From Nocardia wallacei (GTDB lineage Bacteria > Actinomycetota > Actinomycetes > Mycobacteriales > Mycobacteriaceae): a stretch of 64,000 nt of DNA. Below the pieces are notes generated by a model. The model was not told where the DNA came from, did not search any database, and saw nothing but the letters and a program-made list of their open reading frames with translations. Every line of letters begins with the position of its first letter. Positions within the stretch are counted from its first letter, which is position 1. Shown here piece after piece: positions 33,970 through 41,481 of the stretch. A program made the translations under genes and the position numbers. The stretch is taken from the NCBI RefSeq assembly GCF_029868745.1, contig NZ_JARWOP010000235.1, positions 1 through 64,000 on the forward strand. The letters are read 5' to 3'.

Positions 33970-34920
33970 GTGTCGGATCCGGTACAGACGCCCGGCGTCA
34001 TCCAATGTTGCTCGGCGGCAATAGGTCTCGTACACGGCATGGTGCGGCCGCGGCAGCGCGACGAGCGGTTGCTGCGCTCGATCACCGACGCGGGACTGCC
34101 GACTCCACCGCGCACGGTGACCGTGACGGCGCTGCCGCAGGCGCCGCGACCGGTGCCGACCGCGGCGATCGTGGAGGGTGTGTTCACGCCGCGGCGGGTC
34201 GCCAACGCGCTGACGACATTCGTGGTGCGGCACCCGGAGGCGACGTTCCTCGTCGACCCGAGCGTGTGCGTGGATGCCGAGCATCGGGCGATCGCGCAAC
34301 TGCCCGCGGTGCTGCGGGCCGCCGTGCGGCCGCCCGCGGATACCGTCGCCACCGTCGACGCGCTGGCCGCGGCGCCGCACCTGCCGCGACCGGATTTCGC
34401 CCTGCCGACGCACGCGCACTGGGACCACGTGTGCGGGTTACTGGACTTTCCGCAATTGCCGGTGCACCTGCATCGCACCGAGCACGAGTGGATCGCGAGC
34501 GGCCGGGTGGCTCCGGTCGGCGGGGTGCGCGACGCGCTGCGGGATCGCCCGATCGCCGAGTACGAACTGGACGGACCGCCGGTGCTCACCTTCACCCGCA
34601 GCCACGATCTATTCGGGGACGGGACTGTCGTGCTGGTGGATTTGGCGGGGCATACCCCGGGGAGCGTCGGGGTGCTCGCCTACACGCCGCGCGGCTGGGT
34701 TCTGCTCGCGGGTGACTCTGCCTGGCACCATCTGCAGATCGATACCGTGCGTCAGAAGGCAAGCTTCCCAGGCAATCTCGTAGATGCCGATCGTGAGGCG
34801 ACCTTCCGGACCTTGCATCGGCTGCACTTGGCGCGCGAGGTCGTCACCATCGTCCCGACGCATGACCATGACGCCGCTTTGAAGTTGGCCGATCTTGTCG
34901 ATGGTGGCGTGAAAGATTGA
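33970..34920 (+). CDS. Metallo-beta-lactamase-fold hydrolase
   Basis: GTG 33970 is chosen because GGAGGA ends 5 bases upstream. 316 residues. It has the zinc motif THAHWDHVCG (H-x-H-x-D-H) near 138-147, LVDLAGHTPGSVGVL with the next His near 220-234, GDSAWH near 244 and IVPTHDHD near 297. The family cleaves lactones, thioesters, phosphodiesters or sulfatase-like substrates; none can be named. Divergent from, and probably activated by, the MerR regulator. Confidence 0.88.
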   Translation: MSDPVQTPGVIQCCSAAIGLVHGMVRPRQRDERLLRSITDAGLPTPPRTVTVTALPQAPRPVPTAAIVEGVFTPRRVANALTTFVVRHPEATFLVDPSVCVDAEHRAIAQLPAVLRAAVRPPADTVATVDALAAAPHLPRPDFALPTHAHWDHVCGLLDFPQLPVHLHRTEHEWIASGRVAPVGGVRDALRDRPIAEYELDGPPVLTFTRSHDLFGDGTVVLVDLAGHTPGSVGVLAYTPRGWVLLAGDSAWHHLQIDTVRQKASFPGNLVDADREATFRTLHRLHLAREVVTIVPTHDHDAALKLADLVDGGVKD

Positions 34921-34971
34921 GACGCAGTCAAATGCGAGGCTGATCGTGTTCCAGGCACCCGAACCTCTGTG

Positions 34972-35541
34972 TCAGGTATCAAAGCGGCAAAACCACTGTT
35001 GTAACTCGCCGCTAGGAACCGATCTCGGCTCGTAGCCAGCGCGCTCGAAGAGTCGTTGACTTGGGAAGTTCCTGGTATGAATATTCGCAGTTGCCAGCAC
35101 CACAGGCGCCATGCTTGCTCGTGCAAGTTCAGTGACAACGCTGCGCACTTCCTCTAATGCCCGATCCGCAATCGCCCCACCCTGCCCACGCATAGTCCTG
35201 CTAACGCCGATAGCAGCGATATGAGCAGAGAGCAGAGCGGGAGAGGCTTCCGGCATTATGTGAGCGACTGCGAGGATTTCGTTGCTGCATTCAGACCACC
35301 CGACCACCAGTCGACTGCCTGCCTTCAAACACTGCGAACTCTGTCGAAGGATGCTTTGCGCATGCCACTCCCACGGTTTCGGATGCGGAAGCCTCCGCCC
35401 CTCCGGGGACTTAGGCCGCGGCTCAGTGCACGAAAACTCTTGAAATGGATGTTTTCTCGCTTCCGTGCGATCAGCAATCGTGCCCCAGCGGATATCAGCC
35501 GGATTCACTGTGCAGGCTGGCTGTTTGTTGTAGCCAACCAT
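34972..35541 (-). CDS. GNAT acetyltransferase paired with XRE-ImmA gene
   Basis: 189 residues from ATG 35541, starting inside the upstream XRE-ImmA gene (37-bp overlap). The acetyl-CoA-binding region is recognisable: AAIGVSRTMRGQGGAIADRAL near 108-128 (Q/R-x-x-G-x-G/A loop) and RNFPSQRLFERAGYE near 157-171. The N-terminal 60 residues are variable. The overlap means tight co-expression. In toxin-antitoxin surveys, GNAT proteins beside XRE-COG2856 proteins are proposed toxins; whether this one acetylates a tRNA, protein or small molecule is unknown. Confidence 0.82.
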   Translation of the reverse strand: MVGYNKQPACTVNPADIRWGTIADRTEARKHPFQEFSCTEPRPKSPEGRRLPHPKPWEWHAQSILRQSSQCLKAGSRLVVGWSECSNEILAVAHIMPEASPALLSAHIAAIGVSRTMRGQGGAIADRALEEVRSVVTELARASMAPVVLATANIHTRNFPSQRLFERAGYEPRSVPSGELQQWFCRFDT

Positions 35542-36665
35542 TCCTCCAGATCAGCATGGCTCGGCCGAGCGGCGAGAACTTGCTCATAGGCGTCGACGAA
35601 GTCTTGATCATCGTCGGGTTCGGGAAAGTCTATCTGGTCCACAGGTACGTCCAGCACCCACGCGAGGTGCTCGGGCGAGACAGCGCCAGACTCGACCCGA
35701 CGCTGGAGCGCATCGACCAGAACAGAAGGGAACACGCGAGCAGCCGACTGTTGCTGACGCACAATCACCTGTTTCGCTCCACCGATTGGTCCTTGATCTT
35801 CGCCTGCATTGGCGCGAATCAGATTTGGCGTGGTCTGCTTTAGCGCGGCAGCCACTTCCGCTGCCACTTGAACTCCAAGCGAAGCGAGTCGATTCTTCAG
35901 GGCCATCGTGGATACGCCCGTTTGCCAAAGAAATTCGGCAACGCCGCGCTGGTCCATCCGCTTCCAATCTTGCCCGACAATCAGGGCCTCCGGTAGAAGC
36001 AACTCTGCCGCGAAGTGATCTGCGGGCGCCTCATCCTTTTCTCCCGGTTCAGATTCTCCATCATGATGTCCGAGCGCAAAATGAGCCAGCTCATGAGCCA
36101 ACGACCAATTGCTCCGGAACCAGTACGGCGTTGTTGCGAGTATCACGATTGACCGTGAACCGATACTCAGAGAGTAATCGGTAGACAACATCGGCAAGCG
36201 GACAACGTCGACCCGTAACCGATCCTCGACAACCTCGCCGTAACTTCTCACGAAATGTTCGCCCAGCATTTCCCGCATGGCTGGTGCGTTATCGGGTAGC
36301 GGCATACTCGGCGAAGGCCCTTCGGGAAATGCCGCTTCGTAAGTTACGGCCACACGCTGAAGTATCTCGTCATCGTGCTGTCGTCCCGGGTTGATTCGAA
36401 GACCTTGACCAGCATCCCAACTGTGCCGAGCAGCGATCCTGACGCGATGCGGATCCGGGTCGCCCGTCACCAGCCAATAGAGGTCGGTCCCGAGTTCGTC
36501 CGCAATACGGGCGAGTTCGACTGACGAGAATCCTCGCTGCCCGTTGAGAGCTCGCGACAACGCATCGGTCTTCATGTTCACTCGTTCTGCGAGCTGCCGC
36601 TGACTCATGCCGAACGGCATACGTGACCGGATTCGATCACCTACTGCTAGCAGCTCGTTGTCCAT
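35505..36665 (-). CDS. XRE-ImmA/IrrE regulator-metallopeptidase
   Basis: 386 residues from ATG 36665. The XRE HTH spans about 7-65 (GMSQRQLAERVNMKTDALSR at 19-38). The ImmA/IrrE (COG2856) domain follows with zinc motif HELAHFALGHH at 191-201 and a third ligand in the ADHFAAELLLP helix near 215-225. The C-terminal 100 residues are unassigned. Such proteins bind their own promoter and either cleave a partner repressor (ImmA, IrrE) or act as antitoxins. The perfect palindrome 20 bp upstream of the start is a likely binding site. Confidence 0.92.
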   Translation of the reverse strand: MDNELLAVGDRIRSRMPFGMSQRQLAERVNMKTDALSRALNGQRGFSSVELARIADELGTDLYWLVTGDPDPHRVRIAARHSWDAGQGLRINPGRQHDDEILQRVAVTYEAAFPEGPSPSMPLPDNAPAMREMLGEHFVRSYGEVVEDRLRVDVVRLPMLSTDYSLSIGSRSIVILATTPYWFRSNWSLAHELAHFALGHHDGESEPGEKDEAPADHFAAELLLPEALIVGQDWKRMDQRGVAEFLWQTGVSTMALKNRLASLGVQVAAEVAAALKQTTPNLIRANAGEDQGPIGGAKQVIVRQQQSAARVFPSVLVDALQRRVESGAVSPEHLAWVLDVPVDQIDFPEPDDDQDFVDAYEQVLAARPSHADLEEWLATTNSQPAQ

Positions 36666-36684
36666 ACGCCCAGCCTACACTCGC

Positions 36685-36701
36685 GTTGGGAATATCCCAA
36701 C
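36685..36701. promoter_or_regulatory. 17-bp perfect palindrome, putative XRE operator
   Basis: GTTGGGA-ATA-TCCCAAC, 20 bp upstream of the XRE-ImmA start. On the minus strand TTGGGA could serve as -35 with TAGGCT 17 bp further as -10, so the palindrome would cover the -35 box. A related, imperfect site (TGGTGGGATGCCA) lies next to it at 36706-36718. Confidence 0.7.
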
Positions 36702-36843
36702 ACCAGTGGTGGGATGCCAGTTGACATAGCGCCCGGGTTCGGGTGACCATCTCGCCAGGACCGGGTGCACAGATGCGCGACAACTTGACCCATCGCGCAG
36801 CGACCCTAGCCCGGTCCCACGGCTCAACCCGTATGGTCGCCGC

Positions 36844-37416
36844 ATGGGTGAGGGTGCGCAGGTGACGGTGGTGGCGGGGTCGGCGGTGGAGGCTCGGCGG
36901 GAGATGGATGCCGTGTGCGCGCTGTACGACGAGGTGTTCTCCGTTCCGCCGTTCGTGTGGCCGGAGGACGAGTCGGTGCGGCATCGGCAGATGCTGGACC
37001 GTCTCACCTTCGACCCGACATTCGGGATAGCGTTCGCGACCACGGCGGACAACCTCGTCGGATTCGTCTACGGCGTGGGATTGAAGCCAGACACGAACTG
37101 GTGGAATGGTTTTCAACAACCCGTCCCCAACCATGTAACCCGAGAATGGACGGGCCGAACCTTCGCGGTGATCGACCTCGCAGTCCAGAACGATTGGCGC
37201 AGAAAGGGAATCGGACACCGCCTGTTGAACGTCCTACTCAACACCCGCTCAGAAGAACGCGCAACCCTCGCGGTTCAGCCCCACGCAGCGGACTCGCACG
37301 CGTTCTACGCCGCAATCGGAGGCTGGCAGCTGGTCGGCCGCCAAGACACGCCGGACTACGTCTCCTCGCAATTCGACATCTACATCGCGGATTTGCCCGG
37401 CACAGCGAACCCGTAG
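36844..37416 (+). CDS. GNAT-family N-acetyltransferase
   Basis: 190 residues from ATG 36844. The GNAT core is clear: FAVIDLAVQNDWRRKGIGHRL near 101-121 (R-x-x-G-x-G/A pyrophosphate loop) and DSHAFYAAIGGWQLVGRQD near 147-165. Substrate unknown. It is divergent from the XRE-ImmA gene, and its last 37 bp overlap the end of the convergent HTH-TPR gene. It is not closely similar to the GNAT gene on the other side of the XRE-ImmA gene. Confidence 0.87.
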   Translation: MGEGAQVTVVAGSAVEARREMDAVCALYDEVFSVPPFVWPEDESVRHRQMLDRLTFDPTFGIAFATTADNLVGFVYGVGLKPDTNWWNGFQQPVPNHVTREWTGRTFAVIDLAVQNDWRRKGIGHRLLNVLLNTRSEERATLAVQPHAADSHAFYAAIGGWQLVGRQDTPDYVSSQFDIYIADLPGTANP

Positions 37417-38771
37417 GACGCCAGCTCATCATCGAGTTCCCGCACGCAAACCACATTGCTCCACTGCTCGAGTTCATTACGAGCGGCTCCGATCCTGCCG
37501 GACAGTCGATCGGAACGGCAGGACCTAGCTAGATCAGCACTGTCGCGGATGGCTCCGACAGCCGCCTCGATATCGCCGAGATCGGCGTGGGCATTGGCCA
37601 GATCCACATGAGCCAGGGCGCGGTTGCGGACGAACGAGGCGTCGATGAGTTCCAGGGCTTCCTCCGCCGCCGCACGAGCGTCGTGGCCGGAGCCGAGCTG
37701 GTGCAGGCAGTCGCTGCGCAGGGATGCCACCAGGCCCGGACTTTGGAAGTAGGCGACGGACTCCTCAGCTGGTTGCCGCCCCGCAGCCGCGATCGCGTTG
37801 TCCGCCTCGATCATCGCCGAAATGCATTGGCTGCGTTGATTATCCTTGGCGAAAGCAATCGCGGCCATATCATCCGCGTAAGCCCTCAATCGATGGTCGC
37901 CGGATCGACGTGCCCAATTCTGCGCGGCCACCGCGTGATCGATACCGAGGCGTGGCTCGTTTCGCCACACCTCCAGATATGCCATGTTGCAGAGTACGAG
38001 AGCCGCCAGCTCGCTGTTCCGGGCCTCGTGTGCCGACCTGCGCGCCTGCTTGTAATTCTCGTAAGCCCCGTCGAGGTCGTGCAGATCGAATTGCATCCAG
38101 CCGGCCAGTTGAGATAGCGCTCCGTGCAGGTTGTGCAATCGGGGCCTCAGGCGTTCCGGGCACTCTTCGACCAATGCCCCGGCCAAGGTGCGTTGCCCTT
38201 GGACCATAGCGAGCACCGCCTCCGGCCCGAACACATCGTTCTGGGCGAGCAGCACGCTCAGCGCCTTCTCGATGTTGTCCACGGCGGCATCGTCGACCCT
38301 GCTCGGATCGACGAGCACACCGGCGATTCGGTCGCGCTCGTCGTCGTTCAGATCAGCGAAGACCGCGGCGACTGCCGGGAGAACTCCCACCCCGGCGAAC
38401 AATCGGACCAGCTGGCGACGGTTCATCTCTATCCAAGCTCGCAATTCCGCGTCTATCTGCACATTTTCTGAGGTCCACGGTACGGCCGTCACCGAATCCG
38501 AGTCGAGTCGATCGGTGCGGTGCAAGGCCGCGTCACCGGCTTCGATGAGACGGTCGAACCGCGCACGCACCTGATCGTCCACCCGCGACAGCACGGTGTC
38601 GAGGAGTCCTTGGGTGAACGGTCTCGGAATGGCCGCGCGGCCACGCTTCCGCCAATTCGCGACAGTTCGCGGTTCGACCGAAACCAACTCGGCGAACTCG
38701 CGGACCGACGTGCGAGTCGCCGCTTGGAGCGCGGTTGCCTCGAACCCTGTCCAACCCCTCGCGAGCACCAC
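37380..38771 (-). CDS. HTH-TPR transcriptional regulator
   Basis: GTG 38771 behind GGGGGAGG; 463 residues. The N-terminus carries an XRE/MerR-like HTH (SVREFAELVSVEPRTVANWR at about 22-41). The rest is alpha-helical TPR-like repeats (about 140-440) rich in Ala, Asp and Leu, for example LDGAYENYKQARRSAHEARN near 235-254. Actinomycetes have many such regulators, often beside small genes they control. Here three overlapping small genes lie divergently, starting 139 bp away, and are the likely target. Confidence 0.87.
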   Translation of the reverse strand: MVLARGWTGFEATALQAATRTSVREFAELVSVEPRTVANWRKRGRAAIPRPFTQGLLDTVLSRVDDQVRARFDRLIEAGDAALHRTDRLDSDSVTAVPWTSENVQIDAELRAWIEMNRRQLVRLFAGVGVLPAVAAVFADLNDDERDRIAGVLVDPSRVDDAAVDNIEKALSVLLAQNDVFGPEAVLAMVQGQRTLAGALVEECPERLRPRLHNLHGALSQLAGWMQFDLHDLDGAYENYKQARRSAHEARNSELAALVLCNMAYLEVWRNEPRLGIDHAVAAQNWARRSGDHRLRAYADDMAAIAFAKDNQRSQCISAMIEADNAIAAAGRQPAEESVAYFQSPGLVASLRSDCLHQLGSGHDARAAAEEALELIDASFVRNRALAHVDLANAHADLGDIEAAVGAIRDSADLARSCRSDRLSGRIGAARNELEQWSNVVCVRELDDELASYGFAVPGKSAM

Positions 38772-38909
38772 AGCGCCTCCCCCGATCTGCCAGTAGCCGA
38801 CTGCAACGGTAGGTCAACACTGCGCCGACAGCAGCGGATTCCGCGGAAGCGGCCTGTGCGAGACGGTGGAACAGCGCCACCGCCGACCAGAGCAGCTGAG
38901 AGGAAGCAC

Positions 38910-39416
38910 ATGGATTCCGTTCAACGAGAACAGCGCCGGCCCACTGCGGTATGTCTGGTCCGCGCCGGTCTGTCGGGACTCGACGGAGCACTACAGGCGA
39001 CGCTGGTGCAACGGCACGCCATGCGGCTGGGGTACGCGTGTTTGTATACGGTGCGGCCGCCTGCGGATCATCCGGATCCGGTGGAGTACGGGCTCGGCAT
39101 TGCGGCCGGGCTCGGTGTCGACGCTGTTGTCGTGTACGACCTGGCTACCGTCGATAACCAGCCGTCTCGGGTGTGCGACATGTTCGACCTCGAAACGGTC
39201 AGTCCGCCGGAGACATGGACGGCGGCGGTGCCGAAATCGGCGGCGGACACCGGACCGGATGTGGACACCTTACTGGCGGTGCTCGAAGGCCTTGCTGATG
39301 CCGACGCCGATCACCGGATGCTCGCGGCGCGTCTGTCGCCTGGGATCGACGAGGTAGGTCGGGCATGTCCGGCCGCGGCCATGCAGCGGTCCGAGTCATG
39401 GACAGCGAGCGGGTGA
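38910..39416 (+). CDS. Hypothetical protein with degenerate resolvase-like pattern (168 aa)
   Basis: ATG 38910 with GAGGAAG upstream. Residues about 12-85 (VCLVRAGLSGLDGALQATLV, then LGIAAGLGVDAVVVYDLATVD) follow the hydrophobic pattern of a serine-recombinase N-terminal domain, where a Q-x-x-x-I-x-x-x-A helix and a G-x-D-x-V-V-V strand occur. The catalytic Ser and the Arg cluster are not evident, so it would not be an active recombinase. This resemblance is by eye and could be chance. It is the first gene of three overlapping genes. Confidence 0.65.
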   Translation: MDSVQREQRRPTAVCLVRAGLSGLDGALQATLVQRHAMRLGYACLYTVRPPADHPDPVEYGLGIAAGLGVDAVVVYDLATVDNQPSRVCDMFDLETVSPPETWTAAVPKSAADTGPDVDTLLAVLEGLADADADHRMLAARLSPGIDEVGRACPAAAMQRSESWTASG

Positions 39417-39670
39417 CGCGGGTGGGTGGGCTCGAGGCCTTGTGGCGGCCCACTCATGACCTCAGCAGACGGATCGAGGTGGTAGCTGTGCACGACAAGA
39501 CCGGTGAGTGCTCCGTGGTGGTGTGGTTCGCGCCGAAGACCGATCTGGCTGAGGCTCGGGTACAGCGGCCGCAGTGGGAATTGTTGTGGGACAGGGTACG
39601 ACGTGAGTTCTGGAGCGAAATGGCGACGCCTCCAACATATTCGACAGCACGGAATCGGGCGATTCGGTGA
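39398..39670 (+). CDS. Hypothetical small protein (90 aa)
   Basis: ATG 39398 lies inside the end of the previous gene (19-bp overlap); 39365 is an alternative. The product has GGLEALWRPTHDLSRRIEVV and ECSVVVWFAPKTDLAEARVQ, so a short beta-alpha domain is likely. There is no signal peptide or membrane helix. Its stop overlaps the next start (GTGA). No family recognised. Confidence 0.6.
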   Translation: MDSERVTRVGGLEALWRPTHDLSRRIEVVAVHDKTGECSVVVWFAPKTDLAEARVQRPQWELLWDRVRREFWSEMATPPTYSTARNRAIR

Positions 39671-39921
39671 CCGGCAGGCGATTCGGGCCGCACACCCGGT
39701 GGGCGATTGTGGCGTGCAGCGGGAGTTGCCCATCGCACGAAGGGCCATGTCCGAACGGGGTGTGGGGGCCGTACGGCAGCCTTTACGAGGCGGAGCAGGC
39801 GGTACGGTTCGTCGCCGACAGTCATCGGCCGCATATCGTGCCGTACTTCGCACGCGGCTATCAGGCGGGCGGAGGATGGCCTCCTGCGCAGGGTCATCCG
39901 GATATGCCGAAGGGCGGATGA
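39667..39921 (+). CDS. Hypothetical small Cys-containing protein (84 aa)
   Basis: GTG 39667 overlaps the preceding stop. WAIVACSGSCPSHEGPCPNG (about 12-31) contains three closely spaced cysteines and a His, a possible metal-binding or disulfide turn. It ends with a Gly/Pro-rich tail. The tight 4-bp overlap suggests co-translation with the gene before it. No family recognised. Confidence 0.6.
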   Translation: MTGRRFGPHTRWAIVACSGSCPSHEGPCPNGVWGPYGSLYEAEQAVRFVADSHRPHIVPYFARGYQAGGGWPPAQGHPDMPKGG

Positions 39922-39956
39922 TCCAGGGCGAATGCGGAAGTCGGGTCGGCGCGGGA

Positions 39957-40421
39957 TCAGGTTCTGCGCGAGATGATCATGATGTATTCGCAGGGAGCGT
40001 TCGTGCGGTTGGCGAAGCCGTGGTCGGCGTCGGCCTGGAAGAACAGGGAGTCGCCGGTGTTCAGGGTTTCGCTGATTCCGCCGATCGCGACGGTGAGGGT
40101 GCCTTCGAGCACCACGAGTTGTTTCTCCGTGCCCGGCGGGTACGCGGGCAACAGTCCGGTAGAGACCTGTGCGGCGAGGTAGTGAACGATCATCTCGGCT
40201 CCGCCCGCGCCCGGGGCCGCCGACACCATGTGGCGTTCGAAGCCGGTTTCCGGGTCACGGAAAACGGGGCGGTCGTTCTTGCGCATGACCACTGCCACGC
40301 CGGACGCGGCCCCGGCATCGCCCGCGTCACCCACTCCGGCAACGGTTATGCGCTGGAATATCTCGCACCACCCCGCACGCCGGCTCCCTGACCGATGAAT
40401 TTCCGGGCGAGTTCTGGTCAT
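39957..40421 (-). CDS. Cupin-domain protein, probably a truncated XRE-cupin regulator
   Basis: The cupin barrel spans the C-terminal 110 residues, with YPPGTEKQLVVLEGTLTVAI and LNTGDSLFFQADADHGFANR giving the two cupin motifs. In full-length relatives this follows an XRE helix-turn-helix of about 70 residues, which is missing here; only the linker (GDAGAASGVAVVMRKNDRPV) remains. The start is unclear: the longest frame begins at 40421, while ATG 40286 gives the cupin alone. It abuts the divergent SLOG-like gene, leaving only 34 bp between. Confidence 0.6.
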   Translation of the reverse strand: MTRTRPEIHRSGSRRAGWCEIFQRITVAGVGDAGDAGAASGVAVVMRKNDRPVFRDPETGFERHMVSAAPGAGGAEMIVHYLAAQVSTGLLPAYPPGTEKQLVVLEGTLTVAIGGISETLNTGDSLFFQADADHGFANRTNAPCEYIMIISRRT

Positions 40422-40455
40422 CTACAAGGAGGCACCTGAACAGAGGGAGTTGATA

Positions 40456-41478
40456 GTGCGCATAGGTGTTACTGGGCATATGAACATCACGACGGACACG
40501 GTGCCGCTCGTATATGCGGAGATCGTCCGGCTTGTCGAGCAAGCAAGCGATCCGGCGGAGTTGGTCGGGGTCAGCTGTGTCGCTCGCGGCGCCGATTCAG
40601 TTTTCGCACAGGCTGTGCTCGACCTCGGTGGCCGTTTGGAGGTCGTGATTCCCTCGCGGAATTACCGGGAGCGCAAGGTCAAACCCGACCATGCCGAGCA
40701 GTTCGACAACCTGCTGCGCCGTGCGGAATCGGTCCGCGAGATGGACTTCGCCGACGCTGATGCCGACGCCTACGAGGCGGCGAATAAAGCGGTGCTCGAA
40801 TCCTGTGACCTGCTGATCGCTGTGTGGGATGGCCGATCCGGCGAGCGCAGCGGCACCGGAAGCGTCGTCGCGCTCGCCCGGGAGAAAGGGCTACCCATCG
40901 AGGTCGTCTGGCCCGAGGGAGCAATGCGAGGCTCGGCTGGGAGTCGAGGAAGTGACATGTCGGACAGCGAACCCGAAGTCGTGCTCGGGCCGTTCTCTTC
41001 TCCGGGCGCACACGCGACGTCGTGGGCGGCGGCGTTGGCGGTGCTCGGTGCGGCGGAGGTGTTCTGGCTTTCCACGGTGCGCCCGGACGGGCGGCCGCAC
41101 GTGACACCGTTGCTGGCTGCGTGGAGTCAGGGCGGCATGTACTTCACCACCGGAGGTCAGGAGCGGAAGGCGCGCAACCTCGAGCACAATCCGCATTGTG
41201 TGCTGACGACCGGCACGAATTCGTTGACCGGCGTGGACGTCGCTATCGAGGGCGTGGCGTCCGCGGTAGATGAGCGGTCCGAGCGCGCACGGGCTGTCAC
41301 GGATTTGGAGCGGAAGTACGGCACGCATCTGACCAGCCCGGAGGGCAGCTGGCATCGGCTGGGTGACGCGGTTGTCGCCGGTGACGTCAGGCTGTATCGA
41401 GTCGCGCCGACTGTCGGATTCGCTTTCGGCAAGTTGCCGATGTCCAGTCAGACTCGCTACACCTGGCCGAGGCGGTGA
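40456..41478 (+). CDS. Fusion of a SLOG-like domain and a PPOX (FMN-binding split-barrel) domain
   Basis: GTG 40456 with AGAGGGAG upstream; 340 residues in one frame. Residues 1-155 have a Rossmann-like SLOG pattern: RIGVTGHMNI, VSCVARGADSVFAQAVLDLG and SGTGSVVALAREKGLPIEVV. A short linker (about 156-167) leads to MSDSEPEV and a split-barrel domain (about 185-335) with VFWLSTVRPDGRPHVTPLLA typical of pyridoxamine-phosphate oxidase or F420-dependent enzymes. An internal ATG at 40957 with GAGGAAG upstream could also start the second domain separately, so one or two proteins may be made. SLOG domains bind nucleotides in signalling systems; the role here is unknown. Confidence 0.78.
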   Translation: MRIGVTGHMNITTDTVPLVYAEIVRLVEQASDPAELVGVSCVARGADSVFAQAVLDLGGRLEVVIPSRNYRERKVKPDHAEQFDNLLRRAESVREMDFADADADAYEAANKAVLESCDLLIAVWDGRSGERSGTGSVVALAREKGLPIEVVWPEGAMRGSAGSRGSDMSDSEPEVVLGPFSSPGAHATSWAAALAVLGAAEVFWLSTVRPDGRPHVTPLLAAWSQGGMYFTTGGQERKARNLEHNPHCVLTTGTNSLTGVDVAIEGVASAVDERSERARAVTDLERKYGTHLTSPEGSWHRLGDAVVAGDVRLYRVAPTVGFAFGKLPMSSQTRYTWPRR

Positions 41479-41481
41479 CAA

